From: Oscillospiraceae bacterium
GTDB taxonomy: Bacteria; Bacillota; Clostridia; Oscillospirales; Oscillospiraceae
Direction: 5' to 3'
NCBI GenBank assembly: GCA_902774015.1
Contig: CACYHB010000001.1
Location: forward strand, 254,587-318,586
DNA length: 64,000 nucleotides
Part shown: piece by piece, positions 31,491 to 39,685 of the stretch
Layout: every line of letters begins with the position of its first letter
Numbering within the stretch: position 1 is the stretch's first letter
Made by a program: the position numbers and the translations under genes
Notes under the pieces: generated by a model
What the model was told of the DNA's origin: nothing
Database searches by the model: none
The model's input: the letters and a program-made list of their open reading frames with translations, nothing else

Positions 31491-32336
31491 TCAGGTGAGT
31501 TTTTTATAGGCGGTCTCGTAAAAGCTCCTCAATCCAGGATCGACCATCAGGATCTGGTGTTCGGAGCGACGCACGGTTACAAGATCCCCGTTGGCAAGGT
31601 CTGCCACCGAATACCCGTCCACCGAGAGATAAGCCCTGCGCCCATGCAGCTTCTCCGCCTTGACAGTAACGGTTCGCTGCGGGTCGAGGACAAAGGTCCT
31701 CGCTCCCATGGTGTGAGCACAAATGGGACTGATCAGTATGTTCTCGGCGTCAGGCTCGACGATCGGACCGCCTGCGGACATGGAATAACCGGTTGAGCCG
31801 GTTGGCGTTGCAAGGATGATCCCATCGCCGCTGATATTTGTGATTTTATCTCCGTTACAGTATGCTGTGGTCTGAATGACGTCACCGTAACCGTGCAGAA
31901 CAACGTCGTTGAGCGCCTGGTCCGTGTGGATGACTGTACCGTCACGCTTGAGCTCGACAGAAAGCATCATACGGCGGCTGATTTTGCATTCCCCTCTGGC
32001 AGCCGGCACAATCCAGGCGAGCTCTTCAGGTTCAAGATAGGCCATAAAGCCCATGGTGCCGAGATTGACGCCCAGAAGCGGGACGGAAGCCGCGTGCAGC
32101 GTGCGGGCGACGGAGAGGATCGTCCCGTCCCCGCCGATCACGATAACGAGACTGCATTCCTCCGATACCTCCAGCAGTTTGTGAGTCCGGATATCAGGCG
32201 GGATCACCTCGGGCTCTTCCTCTGCGAAGACAGGGCAGACTGCCGTTTCAAATCCTGCCTCACGCAGGAGAGCGTCCGCCTGCCTGGTATAAATGAGGTT
32301 GGTATCCCGAAAAGGGTTGGGACAGATGGCGATCAT
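31491..32336 (-). CDS. nadK: NAD kinase
   Basis: Phosphorylates NAD to NADP using ATP or inorganic polyphosphate. The GGDGTIL motif lies near residue 69, followed by GVNLGTMGFM, and the NAD-binding TPTGSTGYSMSAGGPIV region is intact. The length of 281 residues fits the family. It lies 9 bases after tlyA and 12 bases before argR in one operon. Confidence 0.95.
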   Translation of the reverse strand: MIAICPNPFRDTNLIYTRQADALLREAGFETAVCPVFAEEEPEVIPPDIRTHKLLEVSEECSLVIVIGGDGTILSVARTLHAASVPLLGVNLGTMGFMAYLEPEELAWIVPAARGECKISRRMMLSVELKRDGTVIHTDQALNDVVLHGYGDVIQTTAYCNGDKITNISGDGIILATPTGSTGYSMSAGGPIVEPDAENILISPICAHTMGARTFVLDPQRTVTVKAEKLHGRRAYLSVDGYSVADLANGDLVTVRRSEHQILMVDPGLRSFYETAYKKLT

Positions 32337-32345
32337 AGCGACACC

Positions 32346-33140
32346 TCACAGTTTTTCATGGGATGCGGCAACCACAGCCGCAACGTCGGGTTCCGGCGCG
32401 TGAAAGGATCCGTTTTTCAGATAACAGATATACTCAATATTTCCCTCAGGCCCCTTGATGGGAGAAAAGTCGAGCCCCATGACGGAAAAGCCGATCTCAC
32501 GGGCAAAGGCAATGATCCCACGGACTACTTCTTCGTGGACAGCTGCGTCCCTTACAACACCTTTTTTCCCGACTTCCTCTCGTCCTGCCTCAAACTGGGG
32601 CTTGATCAGGCAGATGTAGTCCGCGCCGGGCTTAAGGAGAGCCTTGACAGCCGGAAGTACCAAGCGGATCGAAATAAAAGACACGTCCATCACAGCCAGA
32701 TCCAAAAGCTCTGGAATCAGGCTCTGATCCACGTAGCGCAGATTCGTTCGTTCCAGATTGATGACCCTGGGATCGTTTCGGAGCTTCCAGGCAAGCTGAC
32801 CGTAACCCACATCAACTGCATACACTCTGGCCGCACCGTGCTGGAGCAGAACATCGGTAAAGCCGCCGGTGGAGGCTCCGCAGTCTATACAGGTTTTCCC
32901 GGCAGGGTCTACCGGGAAAACCTTTAATGCCTTGTCCAGTTTGAAGCCGCCGCGGCTGACAAAAGGAAGCGCATCGCCGCGCACCTCGATCGCAGCATCC
33001 GGGGCGACGGCTGTACCTGGTTTATCAATGCGCTGGCCGTTAACAAAAACAAGACCGCTCATGATCGTGGTCCTGGCGCGTTCCCGGCTCTCCGTATACC
33101 CCAGATCAAAAATCAGCTGATCCAAGCGTATCTTTTTCAT
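32346..33140 (-). CDS. tlyA: TlyA-family rRNA methyltransferase
   Basis: A 264-residue protein with an N-terminal S4 RNA-binding domain (KKIRLDQLIFDLGYTESRERA to about residue 60) and an FtsJ-like S-adenosylmethionine-dependent methyltransferase domain. The SAM motif is DCGASTGGFTDVLLQHGA near residue 85, and the catalytic Asp and Lys are in AVMDVSFIS and CLIKPQFEAG. The family makes 2'-O-methylcytidine in 16S and 23S rRNA and was once called haemolysin. It overlaps dxs by 4 bases. Confidence 0.92.
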   Translation of the reverse strand: MKKIRLDQLIFDLGYTESRERARTTIMSGLVFVNGQRIDKPGTAVAPDAAIEVRGDALPFVSRGGFKLDKALKVFPVDPAGKTCIDCGASTGGFTDVLLQHGAARVYAVDVGYGQLAWKLRNDPRVINLERTNLRYVDQSLIPELLDLAVMDVSFISIRLVLPAVKALLKPGADYICLIKPQFEAGREEVGKKGVVRDAAVHEEVVRGIIAFAREIGFSVMGLDFSPIKGPEGNIEYICYLKNGSFHAPEPDVAAVVAASHEKL

Positions 33141-34975
33141 AAGCCGCAGATCTCCTCCGCTGTTTTGACCATGGCGTCGGCATCAACGCGGTAATCACGC
33201 AGAAGCTGCGCGCGCGTTCCATGCGGAACGATATTGTCACCGAGGTTGAGAAAACGCGCTGCCTGAAGCCGTATTCCAGCCTCGCTTGCCTGAGCGAGCA
33301 GATGCCGGCCTACACAGCCGATAGCGCAAACCTCCTCCGGCATCAGCAGCCGGCCGGTCTTTTCCAAAGAGGCGAACACACGGGGAAACTTTGCGTAGGT
33401 GATCTTATTGAGCTTGATCACTTCGGCAGATATGCCTTTTTCGTCAAGCTTGCGAACCGCAGAAAGAACGTCATTGATCATTACACCGTAGCAAACAATG
33501 GTTAAATCCGTTCCCGTACGAACGATCTGCTCGTCTTCCGTGCATATATCACGGTATTCCCCTTCCCCACCGCGGGGATATCGGACGGCAACAGGACCTT
33601 CTATGCGATAGATGGCTTCTTCCAGCATGGCGTGCAGCTCTCCGAAGCTGGCGGGACAAAGGACGGTCATGCCCGGTACGGAACGCAGGAAATTCACATC
33701 ATAAATCCCGTGGTGGGTCTCCCCGTCGCTGCCGACAAGGCCTGCCCGGTCAACGCCGAAAACAACGTGAAGCTTCTGCAGGGAGACGTCGTGGATCAGC
33801 ATGTCATAAGAACGCTGGAGGAAGCTGGAATATACCGCAAAAACGGGGATCAAGCCCTGTTTAGCCATTCCGGAGGCCATGGCCGCGGCATGCCCCTCAG
33901 CAATGCCCACATCGCTGAAGCGATCGGGATAGCGCAGACCGAAACGATCAAGCCCCGTGCCGGAGGTCATGGCGGCGGTCACCGCGGTGATGCGTTCATC
34001 CTGCTCCGCAAGAGCGCAAAGCGTCTTTCCGAAGATATCGGAAAAACTCTCTCCTCCCCCGTATACTTCACCGGATACGGGATCGAACGGGCCAACACCG
34101 TGATAACGTTCCGGGTGCTCCTCCGCATAGGAACAGCCCTTCCCTTTTACGGTGACTGCATGAACGATCACAGGTTTTTTCATATCTCTGGCCCAGCGCA
34201 GGACTGTTTCCATCTGGTGAACATCATGCCCGTCCACAGGGCCCAGATACTCATAGCCCATGGCGGAGAACATATTCTCCGGGAGGAGTTTTCCCTTTAC
34301 CCACTCTTTCGCGCGGTGGTTAAAGCTGTAGAGCGATGGCATGCCGTAAAACATCTGTCGATAAGCACGCTTGAAATGCATATAGCTGGGCTTTACTCTC
34401 AGTTTCTGCAGAAGACTTGCCGTACCGCCCACATTCATGTCGATGGACATGTTGTTGTCATTGAGCAGAATAACGATCGGCTCTCCACTGGCGGCGGCGG
34501 AAACAAGGCCTTCATAAGAGAGACCGCCCGTCAGCGCCCCGTCACCGATAAAAGCTACCACATCGTAATCCTGATGCAGCAGCGATCTGGCCTTGGCCAT
34601 GCCGAGGGCAACAGAAACCGAGTTGGAAGCGTGGCCCGCGATAAAGGCGTCGTCAGGACTCTCATACGGCTTCGGGAAGCCGGAGATGCCGCCGTACTGA
34701 CGAAGCGTAGAAAAGCGTTCTTTCCGACCGGTGATGATCTTGTGTACATAGCACTGATGCCCTACGTCGAAAACAAGACGGTCTACAGCTGTATTATACA
34801 CGCGGTGCAGCGCAACGGTAAGTTCGACAGCACCCAGATTGGAAGCCAGGTGCCCGCCGGTTTTGGATACATGTTCGATCAGGAAGGCACGTATCTCCGA
34901 GCACAGCGGCTCCAACTCTTCTTCATTCAGTTTTTTGATATCAGCGGAAGTGTGAATTTTTTCTAATATGCTCAC
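33137..34975 (-). CDS. dxs: 1-deoxy-D-xylulose-5-phosphate synthase
   Basis: Condenses pyruvate and glyceraldehyde 3-phosphate, the first step of the MEP isoprenoid pathway and a branch to thiamine and pyridoxal. The thiamine-pyrophosphate motif is GDGALTGGLSYEGL followed by ILLNDNNMSID; a transketolase central domain begins near residue 305 and a C-terminal domain near 480. Length is about 612 residues. GTG 34975 is preferred because GGGAG lies 6 bases before it; an ATG four codons earlier overlaps that site. It follows ispA, whose product uses the isoprenoid units. Confidence 0.95.
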   Translation of the reverse strand: MSILEKIHTSADIKKLNEEELEPLCSEIRAFLIEHVSKTGGHLASNLGAVELTVALHRVYNTAVDRLVFDVGHQCYVHKIITGRKERFSTLRQYGGISGFPKPYESPDDAFIAGHASNSVSVALGMAKARSLLHQDYDVVAFIGDGALTGGLSYEGLVSAAASGEPIVILLNDNNMSIDMNVGGTASLLQKLRVKPSYMHFKRAYRQMFYGMPSLYSFNHRAKEWVKGKLLPENMFSAMGYEYLGPVDGHDVHQMETVLRWARDMKKPVIVHAVTVKGKGCSYAEEHPERYHGVGPFDPVSGEVYGGGESFSDIFGKTLCALAEQDERITAVTAAMTSGTGLDRFGLRYPDRFSDVGIAEGHAAAMASGMAKQGLIPVFAVYSSFLQRSYDMLIHDVSLQKLHVVFGVDRAGLVGSDGETHHGIYDVNFLRSVPGMTVLCPASFGELHAMLEEAIYRIEGPVAVRYPRGGEGEYRDICTEDEQIVRTGTDLTIVCYGVMINDVLSAVRKLDEKGISAEVIKLNKITYAKFPRVFASLEKTGRLLMPEEVCAIGCVGRHLLAQASEAGIRLQAARFLNLGDNIVPHGTRAQLLRDYRVDADAMVKTAEEICGL

Positions 34976-34998
34976 AAATACTCCCATCCGGCCCGGTA

Positions 34999-35865
34999 TC
35001 AGCTGCGTCTGGTCGCCATGGAGTCTGCCAGCTCACATAGGAAATCACAGTCGTCAAAGCATTCCCGCAGCGCAAGCTTTGCGGTCTCCGTCAGCTTGCT
35101 GACCATTTCGGCGCATTTTTCCTCACCATAAAGGGCCATGAATGTATTTTTCTGTTCCTTGGCATCGGAGCCGATGGGCTTGCCCAGTTCCTGTTCCGTG
35201 GAGAGCACGTCCAGCATGTCGTCACGGATCTGGAATGCAAGGCCCACCGCAGCCGCATATCTGGCGGCGCAGTCAAGCATTTCCTCGGTCCCGCCAGCAG
35301 CCGCTACGCCCATCTGGCAGGCGGCGATCAGCAGGGCTGAGGTCTTGCGGTTATTGATGTCGTTTAGCTGTTTAGGGCTGAGGATCTGTCCTTCCCAGAG
35401 CATGTCCATGTACTGACCACCGCAGATCCCGTCCAGGCCTGCCGCGCCGGCAAGGATCTCGGCGCAGGCAGCCTTCCTGTCTGCCGGGAGAGTGCAGCGA
35501 AGAATGGTTCCAAAGGCTTCGGCCTGCAGACAGTCCCCTGCCAGCGTAGCCGTGCACTCGCCGAAGACCTTGTGGTTGGTCGGCCTGCCGCGGCGCAGAT
35601 CGTCGTTGTCCATACAGGGCAGATCGTCATGAATCAGACTGTAGGTGTGAAGCATCTCCACGGCACAGGCGACGGGCATTGCAGCATCCGTATCGCCTCC
35701 TGCTATACGGCAGAACTCCAGAACAAGCATGGGGCGGATGCGTTTTCCGCCCGCAAGCAGACTGTAACGCATAGCCTCGGCAAGACCGGCGAATGGGAAG
35801 CCGTCCGCGCAGAAATAGCCCTCCAGCGCCTGATCCACAACAATTTTATACTCGTTTGCAGTCAT
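34999..35865 (-). CDS. ispA: Farnesyl/geranylgeranyl diphosphate synthase
   Basis: A trans-isoprenyl diphosphate synthase of 288 residues that joins isopentenyl and allylic diphosphates. The first Asp-rich motif is DDLPCMDNDD near residue 79 and the second is QIRDDMLD near 219. The aromatic residues before the first motif (HTYSLIH) suggest a short, FPP-length product, but chain length is not certain. GAGGAAG precedes ATG 35865, which is one base after the xseB stop. It belongs to the nusB-xseA-xseB-ispA-dxs-tlyA series. Confidence 0.93.
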   Translation of the reverse strand: MTANEYKIVVDQALEGYFCADGFPFAGLAEAMRYSLLAGGKRIRPMLVLEFCRIAGGDTDAAMPVACAVEMLHTYSLIHDDLPCMDNDDLRRGRPTNHKVFGECTATLAGDCLQAEAFGTILRCTLPADRKAACAEILAGAAGLDGICGGQYMDMLWEGQILSPKQLNDINNRKTSALLIAACQMGVAAAGGTEEMLDCAARYAAAVGLAFQIRDDMLDVLSTEQELGKPIGSDAKEQKNTFMALYGEEKCAEMVSKLTETAKLALRECFDDCDFLCELADSMATRRS

Positions 35866-35866
35866 A

Positions 35867-36103
35867 TCATTCTTCCTCAAAAGGCAGCTCTTCCGGCTTC
35901 CGGTCCGCGCCCTTGCGAAGCTTTACGACCTTCTGCTCCGCCTCATCCAGCATTTTGGAGGCGGAAGAGAGAAGCGCGGTCCCCTCTTCGAAAAGAGCCA
36001 ATGAATCGCTCAGAGGCAGATCTCCCTTTTCGAGGTGACGGACGATCTCCTCCAGACGAGAGAGAGATTCTTCAAAACTCAGTTTCTTTCCTGCCATTTT
36101 CAT
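35867..36103 (-). CDS. xseB: Exodeoxyribonuclease VII small subunit
   Basis: A 78-residue all-helical protein that binds XseA to form the single-strand exonuclease VII. The family signature SFEESLSRLEEIVRHLEKGDL lies at residues 9-29, followed by SLALFEEGTALL. It overlaps xseA by 4 bases, the usual coupling of the pair. Confidence 0.94.
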   Translation of the reverse strand: MKMAGKKLSFEESLSRLEEIVRHLEKGDLPLSDSLALFEEGTALLSSASKMLDEAEQKVVKLRKGADRKPEELPFEEE

Positions 36104-37308
36104 TCTCCTTCATTCACGGTATTCACCGTACAATCGGCACAGCCCTCGGCAAAACGCAGATGCAGAAGGTCACCGGTATGAAGCGAGGACGCACTCCTGA
36201 CCATATGCCCGCCTTCGTCCATGGCAAGGCTGTAGCCGCGGTTCAGGACCCGCAGAGGGCTCATGGCGTCAAGCGCGGCGCAAATGCGCACAAAGGCCTG
36301 CTTGTCTGCGGACAGCTTCCGTTCTTCTGCGGAGGCAAGTCTCTCTCGCAAGTGGTCAAGCTCCATCCGGCGGTTATCCAGATAGGCCCCCGGGTCCGTG
36401 AGAACGCGCTTCTCCGCAAGACTTTCCAGGCGCTGGGAAAGCTGTGTCAACTTTTTCTGTACTGCCTGCTTTGCGCGGATATCGAGGCTGTCCAGCGTGT
36501 CGTGCATTTCGTGCCAGTCCGGTACGGCGATCTCTGCGGCGTTGGAGGGAGTGGACGCCCGCCTGTCCGCCACATAGTCGGAGATCGTCACATCCGGCTC
36601 GTGTCCGACAGCGGAGATAACGGGGATCCTGGAATCATAAATGGCGCGTGCCACACGCTCATCATTGAAAGCCCAGAGGTCCTCAATGGAACCGCCGCCG
36701 CGTCCGGTTATGATCAGATCCGCCACATCAAATTCATTTGCATAGCGAATCGCACCGACAATTTCCGGCGGCGCCTCGACCCCCTGCACGCGGACAGGGA
36801 GGAGCAGCACCTTCGTCATCGGCCAGCGATGACCGAGAATGCGGATCATATCATGAACGGCGGCTCCGGCCGAAGAGGTGATAATCGCTATTTTCTTCGG
36901 AAAAGCCGGCAGCGGCTTCTTATGCGCCACGTCAAACAGGCCCTCGGCAGAGAGCTTTGCTTTGAGCTGCTCAAAGGCGACCTGCAGATCTCCGGTACCC
37001 TCCGGCTGCAGCGCTGAACAGATGAGCTGGTATGTGCCGTCTCTCGGATATACGGAAACACGGCCGAAAGCCGTGACTCCCATCCCGCTCTCAGGGCGAA
37101 AGCGGAGCCTGGAAGCACTGGATTTGAACATGACGCAGCGCAGGCTGCTGTCGCTGTCCTTGAGCGTGAAATAGTGGTGCCCGGAAGGATAGATCTTATA
37201 ATTCGACAGTTCGCCGCGTACGCAGAGATCCCCCAGAACCGGGTCTGCATCAAGGAGCCCTTTGATCCGCTCGTTCAGTTCGGTTACGGAAAGAATCGGT
37301 CTCTCCAT
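36100..37308 (-). CDS. xseA: Exodeoxyribonuclease VII large subunit
   Basis: The catalytic subunit of exonuclease VII, which degrades single-stranded DNA from both ends. An OB-fold DNA-binding domain occupies about residues 1-100 (GELSNYKIYPSGHHYFTLKD), followed by the catalytic region with ITSSAGAAVHDMIRIL, GRGGGSIEDLWAFNDE and AVGHEPDVTISD, then a coiled-coil domain. At 402 residues it is slightly shorter than the E. coli protein (456). It starts 3 bases after nusB ends. Confidence 0.95.
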   Translation of the reverse strand: MERPILSVTELNERIKGLLDADPVLGDLCVRGELSNYKIYPSGHHYFTLKDSDSSLRCVMFKSSASRLRFRPESGMGVTAFGRVSVYPRDGTYQLICSALQPEGTGDLQVAFEQLKAKLSAEGLFDVAHKKPLPAFPKKIAIITSSAGAAVHDMIRILGHRWPMTKVLLLPVRVQGVEAPPEIVGAIRYANEFDVADLIITGRGGGSIEDLWAFNDERVARAIYDSRIPVISAVGHEPDVTISDYVADRRASTPSNAAEIAVPDWHEMHDTLDSLDIRAKQAVQKKLTQLSQRLESLAEKRVLTDPGAYLDNRRMELDHLRERLASAEERKLSADKQAFVRICAALDAMSPLRVLNRGYSLAMDEGGHMVRSASSLHTGDLLHLRFAEGCADCTVNTVNEGE

Positions 37309-37311
37309 TCC

Positions 37312-37806
37312 TTACTCCTGAACGGAGGCGCTCTCCGATTCTGCAGCCGGTTCGGCAGCAGCGCCGAACTCGCCGCGCATAATGCCGCCCAGCACGCCGT
37401 TGACAAAGGCTACCGTATCCGGCTCATCATATCCCTTGCACAGTTCGACTGCTTCGTTGATGGCGGCGGCATTGGGAATGTCATCCATATACAGGATCTC
37501 GCATACCGAGCAGCGAAGCACAGCCAACGCCGTCCTGGAAATGCGCGAAACGCGCCAGCCCTTGGAATAGCGCTCGATCAGCGCGTCGATCTCCTCCCTG
37601 TGCTCAGCGGCAAGAGAGGTCAGCCGATGAATATAGTCTCTCTGCACTTCGTCCGGGTACTCCTGAAACAGCTCCTGCTCCTTGCCGAGGCTTTCATAAT
37701 ACTCGGGATCGAAGAAACGATCCTCCAGCTCCTGAGGATCCACCTGGGCGGAAGCCGCCGCAAAACACAGCTGGATTGCGATCTCTCTCGCTGCGGTCCT
37801 TGTCAT
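37312..37806 (-). CDS. nusB: Transcription antitermination factor NusB
   Basis: An all-helical RNA-binding protein of 164 residues that works with NusE in rRNA antitermination. The start TRTAAREIAIQLCFAA and the later IPNAAAINEAVELCKGYDEPDT stretch are characteristic. A poorly conserved, Glu- and Ala-rich tail of about 25 residues follows the usual end (VNGVLGGIM). It heads the xse-isp block and lies 18 bases after asp23. Confidence 0.93.
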   Translation of the reverse strand: MTRTAAREIAIQLCFAAASAQVDPQELEDRFFDPEYYESLGKEQELFQEYPDEVQRDYIHRLTSLAAEHREEIDALIERYSKGWRVSRISRTALAVLRCSVCEILYMDDIPNAAAINEAVELCKGYDEPDTVAFVNGVLGGIMRGEFGAAAEPAAESESASVQE

Positions 37807-37824
37807 TCTCTCTTCCTCCGCTGA

Positions 37825-38187
37825 TTATTTATCAAAAGCAATCCCGGAAACATGCACATTTACTTCGGCTTTCTGGATTCCGGTGGCGGCAGAGACCGTA
37901 TTGATTGCCTTTTCCTGCACGTTTTTTGCCACCTGCACGATATTGCTGCCGTAAGAAACGGTAATGATGGTGTCTACGACGACCTTATCGTTGATATACT
38001 GCACCTTCACGCCGCGTGTCAGCGTCTTGATGCCGATCAGCTCCGCAATCTCCGCACCGGCCGTATTGGACAGGCCGGCAACACCCTCCACGTCCATGAC
38101 AGCGGAACGGACCATACCGGCGATCACGTCTTCGGAAATATTGATGCTGCCATTCTCTTCCTGGCAGGTAATATAGTTCTCGGCCAT
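37825..38187 (-). CDS. Asp23/Gls24 family envelope stress protein
   Basis: A 120-residue protein of the Asp23/DUF322 family. ISEDVIAGMVRSAVMDVEGVAGL at residues 17-39 and the VVDTIITVSYGSNIVQVAKNVQ stretch are typical. In staphylococci Asp23 is a membrane-anchored, cell-wall-stress protein; the paralogue beside nusB in sporulating Firmicutes (YqhY) is linked to fatty-acid synthesis control. This copy has the YqhY position, directly upstream of nusB. An inverted repeat (ATATGCA / TGCATAT, 38251-38272) lies in its upstream region. Confidence 0.88.
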   Translation of the reverse strand: MAENYITCQEENGSINISEDVIAGMVRSAVMDVEGVAGLSNTAGAEIAELIGIKTLTRGVKVQYINDKVVVDTIITVSYGSNIVQVAKNVQEKAINTVSAATGIQKAEVNVHVSGIAFDK

Positions 38188-38250
38188 GGGTATACCCTCC
38201 TTATTTTAGTTCTCGTATTGTATCACGATATGGGGAAAAAAGAAAGACAA

Positions 38251-38272
38251 TATGCATAAACTTTTGCATATT
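38251..38272. repeat. Inverted repeat upstream of the asp23-like gene
   Basis: ATATGCA and TGCATAT are separated by 8 bases in the AT-rich stretch before the asp23-nusB operon. It may be an operator. No good sigma-A boxes with 17-bp spacing were found in this gap. Confidence 0.35.
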
Positions 38273-38291
38273 TTTCTTTTCACATCAAAAG

Positions 38292-38320
38292 CCCGACGAT
38301 GCCGGATGGGCTTCGTCGGG
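38292..38320 (-). terminator. Terminator of the spoIIIA operon
   Basis: On the minus strand CCCGACGA and TCGTCGGG form an 8-bp stem (38313-38320 with 38292-38299) followed by CTTTTG. It lies 10 bases after the spoIIIAH stop. Confidence 0.75.
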
Positions 38321-38330
38321 TGCCTTTCTT

Positions 38331-38870
38331 TTATGCGCGGACCTCTATGATGTTGAGCTGCGCTGCTGCGTATTCTGTTTCTGAGCAGATAATATCCGTA
38401 ACACGGGCTACTGCCTCTTCACTCAGGCCCTCTGTCGGAGCGGGGACTGCTACTGTGACCGCATCGTTTCCGATGTATACAACGCAATCTTCAAAATCCT
38501 TGGCGATCAGCAGGTTTTCGATCTGCGATTCCTTCATGGAGCTGGTCGCCATTGCGGAAATGGCGTTGACAGCTCCGTCAATGGTCTCCTGTGAAGCAGT
38601 CTCAGCGGTGGCCGCTGCCTGAAGCAGCTGAAGCGCCTCATCTCTCGACACCTGTCTCGTCAATCGCGCCTGTGCAAAGTATTCCGCTGCCGAAGCAGGG
38701 ACTTTCTCGGAGTTTTCTGCGTTTGCCATGCGCATCGCCGTGTCCTCGGCAAGTACCATTTCCGCATCCGGCGCGCCCCAGCGTTTATTGTACGACCAGT
38801 TGAGAGCCACCGCCGCACAGACGAAAACGAGAACCGCCGCCATTGTCAGATTCCGCTTCCTGTTCTTCAT
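38331..38870 (-). CDS. spoIIIAH: Stage III sporulation protein AH
   Basis: The mother-cell protein that crosses the intermembrane space and joins forespore SpoIIQ (or its clostridial equivalent) to make the feeding-tube channel. A single membrane segment lies at residues 10-27 after a basic start, followed by an extracytoplasmic region with alpha-helical charged stretches and the ring-building fold at the end (IENLLIAKDFEDCVVYIGNDAVTV shows the family's pattern). The length of 179 residues is normal. Last gene of the operon. Confidence 0.9.
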   Translation of the reverse strand: MKNRKRNLTMAAVLVFVCAAVALNWSYNKRWGAPDAEMVLAEDTAMRMANAENSEKVPASAAEYFAQARLTRQVSRDEALQLLQAAATAETASQETIDGAVNAISAMATSSMKESQIENLLIAKDFEDCVVYIGNDAVTVAVPAPTEGLSEEAVARVTDIICSETEYAAAQLNIIEVRA

Positions 38871-38874
38871 GTTA

Positions 38875-39210
38875 TTATCCTCCCCTTCCGTGCTCAGTCA
38901 TTTTAAGAATTGTGATACGATCGGCCGAAAAACCGGTATAGGATCTGATCGCCTGTAAGAGAGCGAGCTTCACCGCGGGATCATCCGCACCCTCGCAAAC
39001 GATAACGATCCCGGAATCGGATAAGACAAGCGCGCTGTCCCCCACTCCTTCTGCGCGGGACAGGAGCTGTGCAAAATCGACGTCCTGTTCTTTGCCGGAA
39101 GTGGGAGACCGAACGCTTCCCGGAAGAAGCATCAGCAGAACGCCGATTCCCAGCACTAGCAGAGGATATTTGAATTTATCAAGAAGAGTCTGCGCTTTCT
39201 TCCAATCCAT
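38875..39210 (-). CDS. spoIIIAG: Stage III sporulation protein AG
   Basis: A ring-forming component of the SpoIIIA-SpoIIQ channel. A membrane segment lies at residues 14-31 (YPLLVLGIGVLLMLLPG) and a ring-building domain follows (VIVCEGADDPAVKLALLQAIRSYTG). At 111 residues it is short for the family (B. subtilis 229), so the linker region is much reduced. It begins inside spoIIIAF, overlapping it by 32 bases. Confidence 0.85.
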   Translation of the reverse strand: MDWKKAQTLLDKFKYPLLVLGIGVLLMLLPGSVRSPTSGKEQDVDFAQLLSRAEGVGDSALVLSDSGIVIVCEGADDPAVKLALLQAIRSYTGFSADRITILKMTEHGRGG

Positions 39211-39685
39211 CTTCGTCCACCCACTGCTGTCTCTCCAGCGGAACTCCCAGTTCGGCTTCCAGCTCCCGCTGGAAAGCCGCGCGCAGCGTTCCGCCTCCGA
39301 CTCCGCTCATCCGCAGGCTCCAGGGCAGCCAATACCCATCTGTCTGCCATCGCAGCTCAACGCTGACCGATCGAAGCCCAAGCTTTTCCTGCGCTGCCTT
39401 GTTCAAAATATATGTGCACAGTTCCTGTTCTATGACCATCCTGTCCATACGATCCCGTACATCTGTTTCCTTTTCCGAGAATCGCTTCTCATATTCCCGC
39501 AGTCCTGCGATCCCCTTTATCAAGATGTCATCTCGGCTGAAACCGAAGCAATGAAAGACAGAATGCAATAAAACGGCGGTGACAAGCACGCTGAGTAAGC
39601 GGCGGACAGTACCTTCGGGTGCAAGCCGCAAAGCCGTGCCGCAAAAAACGGCAAGGACGCAGAAACGATGCACTGTTTCGATCAT
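39179..39685 (-). CDS. spoIIIAF: Stage III sporulation protein AF
   Basis: A 168-residue membrane protein of the spoIIIA channel. Two hydrophobic stretches lie at about residues 5-50, followed by a soluble ring-building domain rich in charged residues. Divergent sequence, recognised mainly from size, topology and its place between spoIIIAE and spoIIIAG. It overlaps both neighbours (4 and 32 bases). Confidence 0.8.
   Translation of the reverse strand: MIETVHRFCVLAVFCGTALRLAPEGTVRRLLSVLVTAVLLHSVFHCFGFSRDDILIKGIAGLREYEKRFSEKETDVRDRMDRMVIEQELCTYILNKAAQEKLGLRSVSVELRWQTDGYWLPWSLRMSGVGGGTLRAAFQRELEAELGVPLERQQWVDEDGLEESADSS

Noticed and set aside
33632..34966. Plus-strand open frame of 444 codons
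   Set aside because: Antisense to dxs, which has all expected motifs.
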